Part shown: one piece after another, positions 15,001 through 19,743 of the stretch
Numbering within the stretch: the stretch's first letter is position 1
How the letters are laid out: every line of letters begins with the position of its first letter
IMG/VR virus record: IMGVR_UViG_3300031696_000036
Span: 1 to 29,311 of that record
Length of the DNA: 29,311 bases
Direction: 5' to 3' (one strand)
From: a virus
Position numbers and translations under genes: made by a program
The notes under the pieces: generated by a model
Seen by the model: only the letters and a program-made list of their open reading frames with translations
What the model was told of the DNA's origin: nothing
Database searches by the model: none

Positions 15001-16085
15001 CGCGCATGTAATATACCTCTTGAGCCTGTGTCTGCTGTTGTGTTAAAATCAAGATGTATGCTTTGAACTGTGACTGTTCCCGATGACTGTATGCTTACCA
15101 ATCTAACTCTTTCGGGAGGTTTACTGTTAGGTAGCGTAGTATTAATGTCTGTTCCGGTTGGATTGATTAAGAGATTGATTTGACAGTGCGCAACGCTAAT
15201 CACTTGCGCGCCACCGCTATGGGCTGAGTTAGCGATACGATAACTACCAAGACTTTCGGGGGTGTAAGTTCCGCTAAAGGTGTCACTCTTACCGCTAATT
15301 GACTGATAGAGTGTTTGAACCTGTGTGGTGTCAAGGGTGAGTGTAGTATCGCCTGCTGATGCGCTTGACTTGATATGGTATGTGTTCGCATCGGTTTCAA
15401 CAGGCTCTTCAAATCTCCAAAGACCTAATGTTGTTCCTGTTTTCATAAAGGCGAGAGGGCGTAAATCGCTTCCTTTAGCACCTCTTTGCCAATGAACTGA
15501 TTCTATGAATCCTCGGTATTCGCCACCTTTACCACCAAGATACAAGTCTTTATCGTTAACTTTCGTAGTGTAAGACCCATTAAGTTTCTCGGTAGCCATA
15601 ACTTCTCCGTTCACATAAAGTTTGACTTGTCCTCCGGTGAAGATACCGCAGATGTGGTAAAGTTCTCGTTGGGAAGTGCTGACTCCATTGTTGTTAGTAA
15701 TGAACGAAGCGGCGCTGGTAGGGTAGTTGTTCTTAGAATAAGCCGCGACAGTCACGCCACTGTCTAAAGTAACTTCAAAAGAAGCAGGTGCGGGTGCGCC
15801 AACGCTACCCATTCTTAGAGCAAAAGTTCCTTCTTTAGATGCGATAATTCCTCCGCAGTCGGGAGATACCCATGCTTCAATCGTGAAGGAGGTAAGAGAT
15901 TGATTTTTTGAAAAGGCATGTCTTAGCGAATCCCCATCTTGGACAACATGCGCTGAGGTTCGCGCGTCATCCCCATTCAATTTGATTTTATGTCCGGTTT
16001 GGCTGAACCCACCTTGAGGACAAACGATACTGTCGTTGACCCCATTGAAATACAAACTATGACTTGACTTCCCGAATAGTGACAT
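1..16085 (-). CDS. Giant tail tip/fibre protein, at least 5361 residues (C-terminus beyond window)
   Basis: From the ATG at 16085, which overlaps the upstream stop as TAATG, one minus-strand frame appears open to the window edge, giving 5361 complete codons without a stop. The smaller open frames in the region lie in other frames and look like shadows. Residues about 8-227 form a LamG/concanavalin-like jelly roll. The remainder is Gly, Thr, Asn, His and Tyr rich, beta-strand-like, without signal peptide or membrane segments. It includes GYAxGD repeats near residues 2215-2310 and 2670-2885 and recurrent AHPY motifs. Position after tape measure and distal tail genes, plus an N-terminal sugar-binding-type fold, point to a tail tip, fibre or adhesion protein. 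The size is far beyond ordinary tail fibres of 500-2000 residues. No enzymatic domain was recognised. Confidence 0.85.
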   Translation of the reverse strand, partial: MSLFGKSSHSLYFNGVNDSIVCPQGGFSQTGHKIKLNGDDARTSAHVVQDGDSLRHAFSKNQSLTSFTIEAWVSPDCGGIIASKEGTFALRMGSVGAPAPASFEVTLDSGVTVAAYSKNNYPTSAASFITNNNGVSTSQRELYHICGIFTGGQVKLYVNGEVMATEKLNGSYTTKVNDKDLYLGGKGGEYRGFIESVHWQRGAKGSDLRPLAFMKTGTTLGLWRFEEPVETDANTYHIKSSASAGDTTLTLDTTQVQTLYQSISGKSDTFSGTYTPESLGSYRIANSAHSGGAQVISVAHCQINLLINPTGTDINTTLPNSKPPERVRLVSIQSSGTVTVQSIHLDFNTTADTGSRGILHARTAYDSTTNLASDSTVVVIRSDLLIDSQSGKPYQMQGAATQAIDRNGAMVIDESGNDFHGFIYSRQCSVNTSGNPFTVATANWTIDDKFQRGHSGRHKYNHLEGHSFLRMLPPSSKEVITRTIDGIADTMRATFPAAHIGIKDQLPINSRVSMAYTAFNGAIRKVTTSATTTHVTRNGMGGIVGAYNDGVIAIGVDDIRPFLLKGHGIEDVTTDSAAHKLHLIPEDTSRVAIMEVDGVASLPYVEIHYNAIDLTGAKMGVDKPCLIVEKTVPSANVTIDGDTVAQHITDAIGALIHSAGGIVTLSNSAVGEAHTVMNPHRLVGDNTGGSEKEIELDESRLPANYTPVSVTDLPQTGPIGISSSNEESSHPSVYHRLLLHPNERSQSDPPIDLSPAHYQENEQFASQQGAAYEVFDIIDNYKLNNEHHIIVQPSQHSRSMQLSRTVGTTNDPLDHTYASIEFIQGQGRVNSFQIVEKQGTRDVVMRVRGLMSDVADQSASYTGDGSPDSHGVKEIMPGAPVVSVTLGGAGQGAINTKPSWDPSPLARIGWNTRRGCSVKVYRIPNTVGSAGWPHVLTASIEVVPLNNESANLASWGTYCFPPTGKIHFPNGAYAHYESRTANAFVFDLAANAYALKYGHEGVFVNSNGTTAGNMHNWAVVNKIDVGTEILLDPEFNTQSVCADGTTVNDRLFQSLGTISHDYQLGTQYASTRSLVEIPLFPNQFFKDRENGVFPGPGNSMKVHLDATMTAHTWSPSPVGRRATNKPAIDHEAFGPYYKRTYNDEPTRVEVTSIHKITVSSIIGYYVQFKAGHIERIPKSSLTATGDIAGLDAQNWLRKVYLDNGEWCYYVIDDSPGRTDTTLNRIELLTFASHHSENFFQDLTSGSVLTVGQLPFKVFKPLLTDDSQDTFTSANEYRKPFYYDRANSQTQGGNVDYGLRQYVSAVEFKAGPLSNPHLARIQTGVTRIKVLELTSATNPQVVRFENINGVLPRGILPTNYDRFSCINETNGDVGTFIYDSSADENQVTVYYNTIAPVVGDVLTITGIVSSTTTVYPKTVQDGCLNQTWNHPYCAGGLRYGDTIWMNMHYTNPHAIEGLFAKSRGVLNEYEVWTSFNGGKGDLATQARDSLPIENFLIGDTCLETARNFVQHVNKTIELNWSELGHSTNAPIVAYLDPYLSTEQHARVLLYDVAHDREFIAFHDLQMQVQSSATTPQINELDVAAGFATQRKDKNPNRTGGKVVTIGGADYTFEDEQGHSQFVEGAYAHASWYLMDEGYNTAPSGNFNRGSRQTRHFVKTASVSSAEHDRVEPSVIDDTAAQARHTQNMLKTPSALTGTASYKFNSRFFDTPDGTRVIPAFLCMKGKRGSNLSLSSHNETNIQHLPQWYAMDFTRRLTIDFGEVGIKDGVTDIQAAAKEVVRLINQAGAKNGKSSQRRPSDQYPAEGERFDINRRAISASGDDTNEPSDPTSAHHHADFATTGSTHDPAPFWDDTAFTSYDRGSHMGYMRAHIGRVVEDIDGNEGFTVVVHSTVPGAAGRNFCAWLDNSKGQTEYKPQFLIGHGGHFRNFFCNQPELTGENMHPAPMPIDKNGKPFAPITTLRQYLPIDEVEGDVINSQNLGTDKDLNTNDTATLGNNDQSTINSEATTGRNSNTINMESFEDEGQQYTVREGLQKGTTASARINFGGLVASGIPGFAPDAGKWGFGEEGDSNNRFLNIYGQNIPTTHLSYSSYGVYVPATDVDTNNVGIGTNLYGMKLTDHLGKNHIIRYVYRQEGVSYTHKNSPMPPTIDEEIIIHFDDRDVSQGGFTLGDRMWGIGANGTPVERFQPASVGLESHRGNTFRGIHVPNNGYAVTVSPKTYLTSGNLSGTSHTITTAGTSGYAGSTTYDVIMQSRIGGGIGQSGQIQVTVNGSGQVTGISSLITAGTGYAVGDVLVINGGTNDATITVVATTSTVNYAHPASLILAKGSNIGNDDTGIWHRLPDPASSLSAEGKDVLGWLGFPDSGLVWISIDDGNNTTSSTHAGVTGLVLHYASRTHDDKDGEHAFFGLTGLNASAMANYFAVAKNGPQTSSDTKNPVTISPYLNQTTILTDELMAAATAAAFDFEADSGEVMTFDCSEMFAPDGRTYADWMGEKAQTAIKIKAFNPKKKVLPLKDMFSIELSEDWGILTSSVMTTASTSTVPDAGANVHMGGLSNDEINSGMMFDAGYIPKTLLHVTTRARGYNANTATPVVIDYNNNPINTSEWKKHLRGEYFTSHPGDHITPLLHNMPVKLSEEITQPILYAEANSGSGDLWESGKEYKTHTLTGSGSGARHSVLFDWRGPRLIDSMGSAGSGYAVGDTYGVFDYRYVIGVGTIDTYAFYNPITATGYATSTTYSLIGGLGSGAQCTFSGVTGGRPDADSITITNAGTGYANGDLLFAQGIGASDNVHIILETVSAGLGSGYSADTTYNLQVGGVTKGQAQFEVDGGVLTKIITPLVDVGTYGYSIGDNFDVVDPAAAGSGGKVQISQASSSDFTVVAIAGITRHEDKSYRWSANGDFLLGPYGREKAFQTNHLDLGDSLYNVASGFQREFNWVAPTKLYVTEADSMLVYPVGDKIRFLGADTTKGIDGRVWQRSFEKTHPYGALSNQINSIVGIDAATLRIYGQRYKGVDKKFAGIRLDGSRRGQPLTYFRGAHDSADHSIPLYFGGGFSGVSLDVNDGSKTDYTEHNEHPYASGPTGSAGMQNIGENMGAYALLDATALLAMFPGTPLLNQMHGSTIPPFANQDAILSEDMNGAAHTVATRTYTNVKVVKPTPVILRFAHPYARYTDGNNSVAYIIFGPGQAAPKHWKGESQLMTTSTEPSAKWTVAAQHYMTENGASNEFEMHTQNAYGLPNELGNTTLDSGDNSFLPRTTAYVAKNLFPYKSFTHWETPLGSPNTNFNQTLATHSLNVTHHFGSVSTNDTAANIYAHPYSHYQAVIRYAASGITTDPSKNNKMIFHLDGGYAPGGSWFDDTVRKNPPHPITGATIQSSQSATINGQVVITGLNATMFRVGAIVAKAYDTEHASGTPDDAFLIDATRCQNSEELGAVIAAAINTWPGPANLKAIGGSFLPSFQDGQRQDRYGWVDCSAFASYDSTDGLVIADNILPDTIPENGWIRVSNKVGNSNGDVFYGYYSHIAKQASTNKGVFILGANHRSGLNKLEDPAKSTAVGGLANGAVASLTPSGHRIYVWSKTGNLRWDNGFQEAAISTRDTGVTSTSTPTNSAYDHFAATQVHFSGVHDAIDRTRAVGAVGWHGERYSYFNSLNIGTKVAAGLGAWNPASGFNPYGPSQTCHTVNSISMSIVANPSENGTVSVVPSVSSHPAVSGLHQRHYVAISYEGDLPIIAKAARNGQSTCGDMLQLKWRDTDTGSATMGGTSIAYHNERFNSDRFSAESNAGPHVEAQYDSGRGQPTESALAQTTDSTQTTLFQMDTCLFPTGDLFYNSDLNPGVKNYSTGDASETLFDSETAISNSKGYDSYNDHLTDVLTYGKTRSAARNFFVEHVVWKRMSGGNLTLPAPNARGLGSIPWQYHKVGDTHYKLGETIYGNTRFSFETTNNSMFPIIQAQELAHPSLAEQFPYEIRNALTIPNEEMQFEKINVEDDTGQIHTLAGGSPLGIVIRDYKLIQDRATEGLAPALARAGVEPNMRIQLPNHDEIPSNILIRSGFDRLQAYQNETMGDGGLQHTNQPIPAVTEAFAADGKTPTTAPYWEQLGYEHIDGNPNSFPDSVSSLNEDNILKTAYEPHDRALYFHITKMGHTYTEREPLGIVAGVMTHNALTVTEIGTDYITVSGTITASIWQQNATPDGRCFVVVNGSVASFTTIPDPSLNKFTEVVFTPDFAGKVGDVIKPSHYIPAGTTRHFAARRLRDHAEVSGNSPDKPLTDWAGVGATTSPATAVRAANKLTPMPLPRMGHHYVTPTMATMPGHLAHPAYQVINQNSYACAPATLSAEQVAGYADVEQHRDTLVWFSGATAPSPPSDIHGDGFTLLTETKIRFDGYGIADESATCNAAGGHRIELESGTNYNTSWNFPDPLEVGAYQIVIQPNLFSQQLMGNNANTVFSSAAAPLDPANSATATKPLLTDQMIATVVAVQWANGSSDLILSEATMADVRGCEIYLNELMLDVDPSSREQFTSLPLLGLQNPFGINASSSGAFTRRSLPYHPNMFRRATPARTVTVPWWAVAYDHTTVFAGNKWMQTEHYHPDDYYLFCRSTLGGVGCQLTMTGYPSHYLDVYTEYLTSLTPTCIIKRIDSTGGAGAYKIFVDNNALFPLVGLSYKQHQLAIEGTDGVVHYFSYTDRGYISNPTAGSNTTVFTLSGTPSAFSWGKLAPGQTIRLTGPSATLLAGEVYTNSETSVATRNLTQLLTGTRDTNSGNPADAYLCLWHYNLGRPMTWFSDSRTNATDAAVDKAPYNHLPEHFETVHYHEFTYAMSDGPFKFRMRGLDGPGDGLVHDWTDTEYPHQAGVDSSAREYNFGSFWPGGHRFGAQMSSMTLYGTASIGWGANDGKIQLDTGTSGIADDGVKIEETDPTGLTDSIGGVNTKRRVGTGYRVSVRQPYNRPRWAVKGGQGLRDPYASYHFNLDGPYVSNEAGTGITFSEGAGAGSSARDTNATFLQSYTGILERHTNASALIGSDLKGQQVRYSHGRRMTKSFGCAVRNIINPTTGFRLFHGDTPTGLEGTDVDDQRVSLALAQAHYMVDWWGNTTGEEVRRFPVRGFGIRPSWDPEDAYRATDRTVSAEAMVVQRGTTGAALAVIDFFNPATAKRVGDRGDGRGVRWPTVFNEDILQSVDTRIQLSGMMLSHHTSEPPFTSGYIRASNLTLQNYEVPHGISSRLDIAADDGLLKPAAMVGSNTASIESAFLPANQSIQEPISRASPMIGIDAHTIDEVDKNYAIIGTEAVSLHTDRAVGQRFILEGGVKTTDRTLDDFDMTVLNLSSAKQVMRFGHTHGVPVMGGSFILEVSSYTSPISDLGWGRS
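7440..8070 (-). repeat. Cluster of GYAxGD / GYxxxTTY protein repeats in the giant protein
   Basis: Residues about 2672-2882 contain a run of related units: SAGSGYAVGDTYGV, TATGYATSTTYSLIGG, SITITNAGTGYANGDLLFAQ, GSGYSADTTYNLQVGG, and GTYGYSIGDNFDVV. They alternate two half-motifs, suggesting a row of small beta modules. DNA identity between copies is low, so the duplication is old. Confidence 0.75.
9150..9440 (-). repeat. GYAxGD-type protein repeat unit in the giant protein
   Basis: Around residues 2216-2312 the giant protein reads TAGTSGYAGSTTYDV, then GGGIGQSGQIQVTVNGSG, then SLITAGTGYAVGDVLVINGG. The two half-motifs, GYA-x-x-TTY and ITxAGTGYAxGDxL, recur further on in the protein (7440-8070) and in part in the tail tube protein. 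Confidence 0.75.
15404..16064 (-). other. LamG/concanavalin-like domain at the N-terminus of the giant protein
   Basis: Residues about 8-227 show the order of strands typical of LamG-type jelly rolls: SLYFNGVNDSIV at the start, SLTSFTIEAWVSPDCGGIIA near 63-82, ELYHICGIFTGGQVKLYVNG near 141-160, KDLYLGGKGGEYRGFIESVH near 179-198, and a closing GLWRFEE near 221. The family commonly binds carbohydrates or proteins. Only this N-terminal copy was recognised. Confidence 0.8.
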
Positions 16086-17296
16086 TATAACCCCACCATG
16101 AAATCAAGAGGTTGGAATGTAATAGTCCCCTCATAAATGTTATTTCCGGCATCGTAACCCATGTTCATACCTACAACAGTGCCGCGTATGCCTGTGAACT
16201 TATCTCTCACATCAAAGACAACACCGGAGGGTAACACATTACCTGTGGAGGATTGAGATTCTGCGCTGTTGAAACCTGTAATCACGAGTAAATTGCGCGT
16301 GACATAGCCATCGTTGACAGCATCAACGGCTGTCTTCTGCACTAATGAATTGTAGGGTAGTTGCAATCCGACAATATAATCGGTTCCTAAGTCTCCACTT
16401 AGAGTGCTTAGTTCACCCGATAGGTCAAACCCACCGGCTTCGCCACCGGCTTCGCTACCGAACGCGTCAAACAGACTACCAACTGCCCCCATCAAAGAAG
16501 CGTTGCTCACATAAGCGATAAGGTCTTGCAACTTATCACCTGCGCTTTTACAATTATGCGCGCTACCACCCTTGAAGGCTGTATGGAATGGTTTTGGTAA
16601 ATCTTCGTTATCAGTATCAGTCCAAAAAGTTGGAGTAGCGTTGTTACCATTCCCGCCTAATTCAACTTGTGTGATGGTGAGTTTTGAATTGCCTGTCGCG
16701 CTTAGTTTACCTGCACTGACTGATGTGGTGAATATACTTGCAAAAGTTGTCGCGCCGGATGTGGCGACTTGGGTAGTGCTGTAATCGCTTGCGTCAAGCG
16801 CGGTCTTGATTGCGCCTGCTAACGATGCCGCATTTGTAACGCCTTGAATGCCGACTATTGTTGTTGGGTTAGCACCTCCGGCGTTTGAGGAGTGACTTGC
16901 TGAGCCTGTGTTAAGCAGGACGCGTATAGGCATTCTAAGGCGACTTGTGGATTGATACAATGAAGATATGTTAAATGATTTGCCGTCTAAATCGGCAAGG
17001 TCCACTGTGTCACCAAACCATTGTTGTGTCACGCCCCCTGTTGTGTCAGCCCCCGCACCAAAATCAATTGAGCAAGATGCGGCTCGGCTTTGATATTCTG
17101 TTGCCGCGCAATCATCATCAACCAATATAACATCTATTTGGATGTCGGTAGCGACAGTGTTTGTATCAATACCCATTCTCTCAGCGAGAACAGGGACAGG
17201 AATGACAGGAACGGAACGAGTTACATTTAGAGAGAACGATGTTGCGTCAAGAGTGAGCAACCCACCGTCTTTTCTAACAAGGCGTATTTTTGGCAT
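16085..17296 (-). CDS. Distal tail / baseplate protein (403 aa)
   Basis: A 403-residue protein between the tape measure gene and the giant tail gene, where distal tail or baseplate hub proteins are coded. It opens with a beta-rich domain (MPKIRLVRKDGGLLTLDATS, then LNVTRSVPVIPV and IDVILVDDD). A Gly/Ser/Thr-rich middle includes TNAASLAGAIKTALDASDYS and a beta run ending QVELGGNGNN. The end is a beta domain (VVFDVRDKFTGIRGTVVGMN, then EGTITFQPLDFMVGL). The ends together look like one domain with a large insertion near residues 135-245. I do not recognise a named family; the role is inferred from position. A 12-base tandem duplication gives EAGGEAGG. Both its start and its stop are TAATG overlaps, so it is probably translationally coupled on both sides. 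Confidence 0.65.
   Translation of the reverse strand: MPKIRLVRKDGGLLTLDATSFSLNVTRSVPVIPVPVLAERMGIDTNTVATDIQIDVILVDDDCAATEYQSRAASCSIDFGAGADTTGGVTQQWFGDTVDLADLDGKSFNISSLYQSTSRLRMPIRVLLNTGSASHSSNAGGANPTTIVGIQGVTNAASLAGAIKTALDASDYSTTQVATSGATTFASIFTTSVSAGKLSATGNSKLTITQVELGGNGNNATPTFWTDTDNEDLPKPFHTAFKGGSAHNCKSAGDKLQDLIAYVSNASLMGAVGSLFDAFGSEAGGEAGGFDLSGELSTLSGDLGTDYIVGLQLPYNSLVQKTAVDAVNDGYVTRNLLVITGFNSAESQSSTGNVLPSGVVFDVRDKFTGIRGTVVGMNMGYDAGNNIYEGTITFQPLDFMVGL
16431..16454. repeat. 12-base tandem repeat, two copies
   Basis: CCACCGGCTTCG occurs twice head to tail in the plus strand. On the coding strand it encodes the duplicated tetrapeptide EAGG in the distal tail protein, a recent in-frame slippage duplication in a flexible Gly-rich linker. 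Confidence 0.85.
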
Positions 17297-19065
17297 TACA
17301 ATGCACCTCTCCTTGTTCCCATAGAGCGACCGGAACGGAACATCTCGTCACGGATAGCGTCACCGATTTCACGAGCAAGCGCGCGCTTATCGCTTCTGTC
17401 TGTTACACCGCCAACATTGATGTTGATAGTGACAGGTCCCGTGTTGTTTGTCTTGTTCTCATTTCCACCTAAACCAATACCTTTGGGATTGTTTCGTTGG
17501 CTTAGAGGAATAACCGCCTCCGGCCCATCTTCGCCAATCAAAGCGAAGGTTGGTTTATTCACAATACCACCCTTTGCGAGTTTCGCAATTTGTGGTAGTT
17601 GAAACCCTTGACCTCCAATATGCGGAACCCAATCGGGTATAGAAAAACTCATCTTGCCCGCAAAGGAATTATAAATACCTGCGATACCATTGAATACACT
17701 TTTCGCCGCATCAATAGCAGTTCTTGTCACCAAAGGCCCTATACCTGTCAACCATGATAAAAAGCCTCTCCATCCTTTCTTTCCGCTTGCTTTCCAAGAT
17801 GCTTGTAGGTCAGTCCAAAGTTTTTTCGCGAATACGAACGGGAGTAATATAAGACCAACAACGGTTGATACGAATAAAAGCCCTACCCCTATGATTGAAA
17901 CAACGAAAGAAGCCACAAATGCTACTATACCGCCAATAATTGCGGCAACCCATCCAAGAACCCACCCACCAAAGGCGAGTATTCCTTCAACGAACAATGT
18001 TCCGTAATGCACTATCTCGTCCCAATAGCGATAGACGAGCGCGGCAACGAAGAGCATTATGGCTATGACAGCAACGAACGGTGCGAGGATAGGGAATAGT
18101 ATAGCAAGTCCTATCGCGACAGCCGTAGCGCCAACAGCCGCCAATAGCCATCCTAACCATCCACCAATCTTACCCGTAGCGAACAGGTATAATATAGTCA
18201 AACCGCCCATGATGAGAGCAATACCAATCAATATCGGTGCGAACGCCATCATCCAAGCGGCGGCAGACGCTATGGCGGCGGAGGAGGACATAGTGCCTAA
18301 CCAAATGAATGCGGCGGCAAGAAGAAGTGCCACCGTAGTAGCCGCCGCCATAGCCACATAGACATTATCAAATTCTTTCAGCACCAACTGATACGCGCCA
18401 TAAACAAGGATTGCTGAAAACGCAAGTGCGGCAATCGGGCCACCTAACAACATGAAGGCTACGAAGCCCACCGTCGCGGCGGCGGCAATTATAGTTAAAG
18501 CACCATATAAACCACCTTCGCCCTCACCTGTGAGAGCCAAAACAAGCCCTTTAGCGGCCTCATCAATACCCCACATTCCTTCGGTCAAATCAAGTATAGG
18601 ACTGTCGGCTCCTTGAAATGCTAACATAACTATACCGAAAGCGAACGCTACCATCGCAAATATCGCCACCAACGAGAACACACTCATGAGCATCTTCAAG
18701 AACATATTATTGGTTTTCCCACCAATCTTATTCATCATTTTTGCTATACCTGTATGAAAAATCATAGTAGCGGTGAGTTTAGTTAAACCTTTCATCTCCT
18801 TTTCCATCTCATCTAATTTCTCTTCACCTACGCTACGGGCTTTGACTGTGTATTCACCGAGTTGCTTGAAGGATTTGAAATAACCTCTCATCGCTCTCCC
18901 TGTTTTCACATAGGGGTTTTTATCATACGCCTTCTTGAGTTTATACATCCCTTTCTCTAAATGCCCGCCGGTTTTCTCATTGTGTTTTGTGACGAGTCCA
19001 AGTTCGGTCATGACGGTAATGAGTTGCTCAATATCAACTGTTGTTGCCTGTATCTCACCCGCCAT
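17296..19065 (-). CDS. Tail tape measure protein
   Basis: A 589-residue protein with the hallmark C-terminal tape measure motif GGIVNKPTFALIGEDGPEAV (about residues 490-510), followed by IPL. The N-terminal 120 residues are polar and helical. Residues about 120-410 hold many long hydrophobic stretches, such as SVFSLVAIFAMVAFAFGIVM and LAILFPILAPFVAVIAIMLF, enough for eight or nine membrane segments. Tape measure proteins set tail length and are ejected before the DNA, where such segments can span the host membrane. At the usual 0.15 nm per residue the length predicts a tail of roughly 90 nm, a rule-of-thumb estimate. The start follows GAGGGATGAT, and the stop overlaps the next ATG (TAATG). 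Confidence 0.9.
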   Translation of the reverse strand: MAGEIQATTVDIEQLITVMTELGLVTKHNEKTGGHLEKGMYKLKKAYDKNPYVKTGRAMRGYFKSFKQLGEYTVKARSVGEEKLDEMEKEMKGLTKLTATMIFHTGIAKMMNKIGGKTNNMFLKMLMSVFSLVAIFAMVAFAFGIVMLAFQGADSPILDLTEGMWGIDEAAKGLVLALTGEGEGGLYGALTIIAAAATVGFVAFMLLGGPIAALAFSAILVYGAYQLVLKEFDNVYVAMAAATTVALLLAAAFIWLGTMSSSAAIASAAAWMMAFAPILIGIALIMGGLTILYLFATGKIGGWLGWLLAAVGATAVAIGLAILFPILAPFVAVIAIMLFVAALVYRYWDEIVHYGTLFVEGILAFGGWVLGWVAAIIGGIVAFVASFVVSIIGVGLLFVSTVVGLILLPFVFAKKLWTDLQASWKASGKKGWRGFLSWLTGIGPLVTRTAIDAAKSVFNGIAGIYNSFAGKMSFSIPDWVPHIGGQGFQLPQIAKLAKGGIVNKPTFALIGEDGPEAVIPLSQRNNPKGIGLGGNENKTNNTGPVTININVGGVTDRSDKRALAREIGDAIRDEMFRSGRSMGTRRGAL

Positions 19066-19075
19066 ATATCATCCC

Positions 19076-19378
19076 TCATTCACTAAATGGCATCGGTTGA
19101 CCCGCGTCTGTTCCCGCTACGCGCATCTTACCTTTGGAGTCTTTGTTCATTTTCTCCATCTCTTCTGCTTTTATTCTGTCTGCCGCGGCGGCGAACGCCA
19201 GCGACTCAGTAAATTCTTTCTCGTTCATGCGCCATACTTGACCCATACTGATACGATAATGGTTAGCCACATAGTAGGCTGAGGAATTCATAAGCAATTC
19301 AATATCAACCTCTTCAAGATTTTCGTCGGGGGCTTTCATAAACGAATAGACTTCTTCTATTCGTTGTCCCCATCGCTC
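19076..19378 (-). CDS. Tail assembly chaperone extension (gpT-like), made by -1 frameshift
   Basis: This 100-codon region is read in the -1 frame after CCCTTTG, joining ...LISTPL to ERWGQRIEEVYSF and then MKAPDENLEEVDIEL, to give a chaperone of about 222 residues. The extension is helical (ESLAFAAAADRIKAEEMEKM) and includes MNSSAYYVANHYRISMGQVW, as expected for a domain that contacts the tape measure protein. An ATG at 19339 could in principle give a separate 87-residue protein. No ribosome binding site precedes it, unlike almost every other gene here, and the frame stays open and protein-like upstream of it. The TGA stop overlaps GAGGGATGAT before the tape measure gene. In lambda the GT product is made at a few percent of G; the ratio here is unknown. 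Confidence 0.72.
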   Translation of the reverse strand, partial: ERWGQRIEEVYSFMKAPDENLEEVDIELLMNSSAYYVANHYRISMGQVWRMNEKEFTESLAFAAAADRIKAEEMEKMNKDSKGKMRVAGTDAGQPMPFSE

Positions 19379-19743
19379 AAAGGGGTTGAAATTAAGTCCT
19401 GTGGTTGAGGTAGTAGTGCAGTCAATTGCGATGCTACAAATGGATTAAGTTGCATCAGTTGAGTAGGAGTAAGGCGAGGTTCGGTCTTCTCAATACACTC
19501 CGCGAATATATGTTTCCAATAAGCCGCAAGGTCAATATCAACTGAACCGTCACCGCCAATGCTTACGAATGTCTTGATAGCGTTCTGCATCTGCATGAAC
19601 GATAATTCGCGCACCCACACTTTCAACCCAATGTCGGGGTTGTCGGGGTCTGCGCGTATCATATGTTCTATCGCTGATGTATTCACTAATAGGCTAACTG
19701 CATTATCAACCAACTGTGTCGGTTGTTTCGGGTTCGGATTCAT
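19357..19743 (-). CDS. Tail assembly chaperone, short form (lambda gpG-like)
   Basis: A 128-residue mostly helical protein coded just upstream of the tape measure gene. It has a segment KVWVRELSFMQMQNAIKTFV and a C-terminal part RLTPTQLMQLNPFVASQLTA that look like tail assembly chaperones, which bind the tape measure protein before tube assembly. Near its end, in the zero frame, lies the slippery heptamer C CCT TTG. A -1 slip there continues translation into the next frame for 100 more codons. The zero-frame product ends seven codons after the slip site at TAG. It starts inside the 3' end of the SAP gene with AGGAAGTG upstream. The chaperone role is inferred from position, size and the frameshift. 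Confidence 0.75.
   Translation of the reverse strand: MNPNPKQPTQLVDNAVSLLVNTSAIEHMIRADPDNPDIGLKVWVRELSFMQMQNAIKTFVSIGGDGSVDIDLAAYWKHIFAECIEKTEPRLTPTQLMQLNPFVASQLTALLPQPQDLISTPLSDGDNE
19378..19384 (-). promoter_or_regulatory. Candidate -1 ribosomal frameshift slippery site CCCTTTG
   Basis: On the minus strand the heptamer CCCTTTG is phased as C CCT TTG in the upstream chaperone frame, the canonical X XXY YYZ pattern. A one-base backward slip lets both tRNAs re-pair with CCC and TTT. The -1 frame from here is open through to the stop at 19076. Many tailed viruses use a frameshift at exactly this gene position, between the G-like and T-like chaperone parts. Confidence 0.72.

Noticed and set aside
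16431-16454. 12-base tandem repeat as a possible regulatory or integration site
   Set aside because: It lies in frame inside a Gly-rich linker and only duplicates EAGG, so simple slippage explains it.
19076-19339. An independent 87-residue gene starting at the ATG at 19339
   Set aside because: No ribosome binding site precedes it, and the frame is open and protein-like upstream to the CCCTTTG site. Frameshift expression is the better explanation, though not proven.
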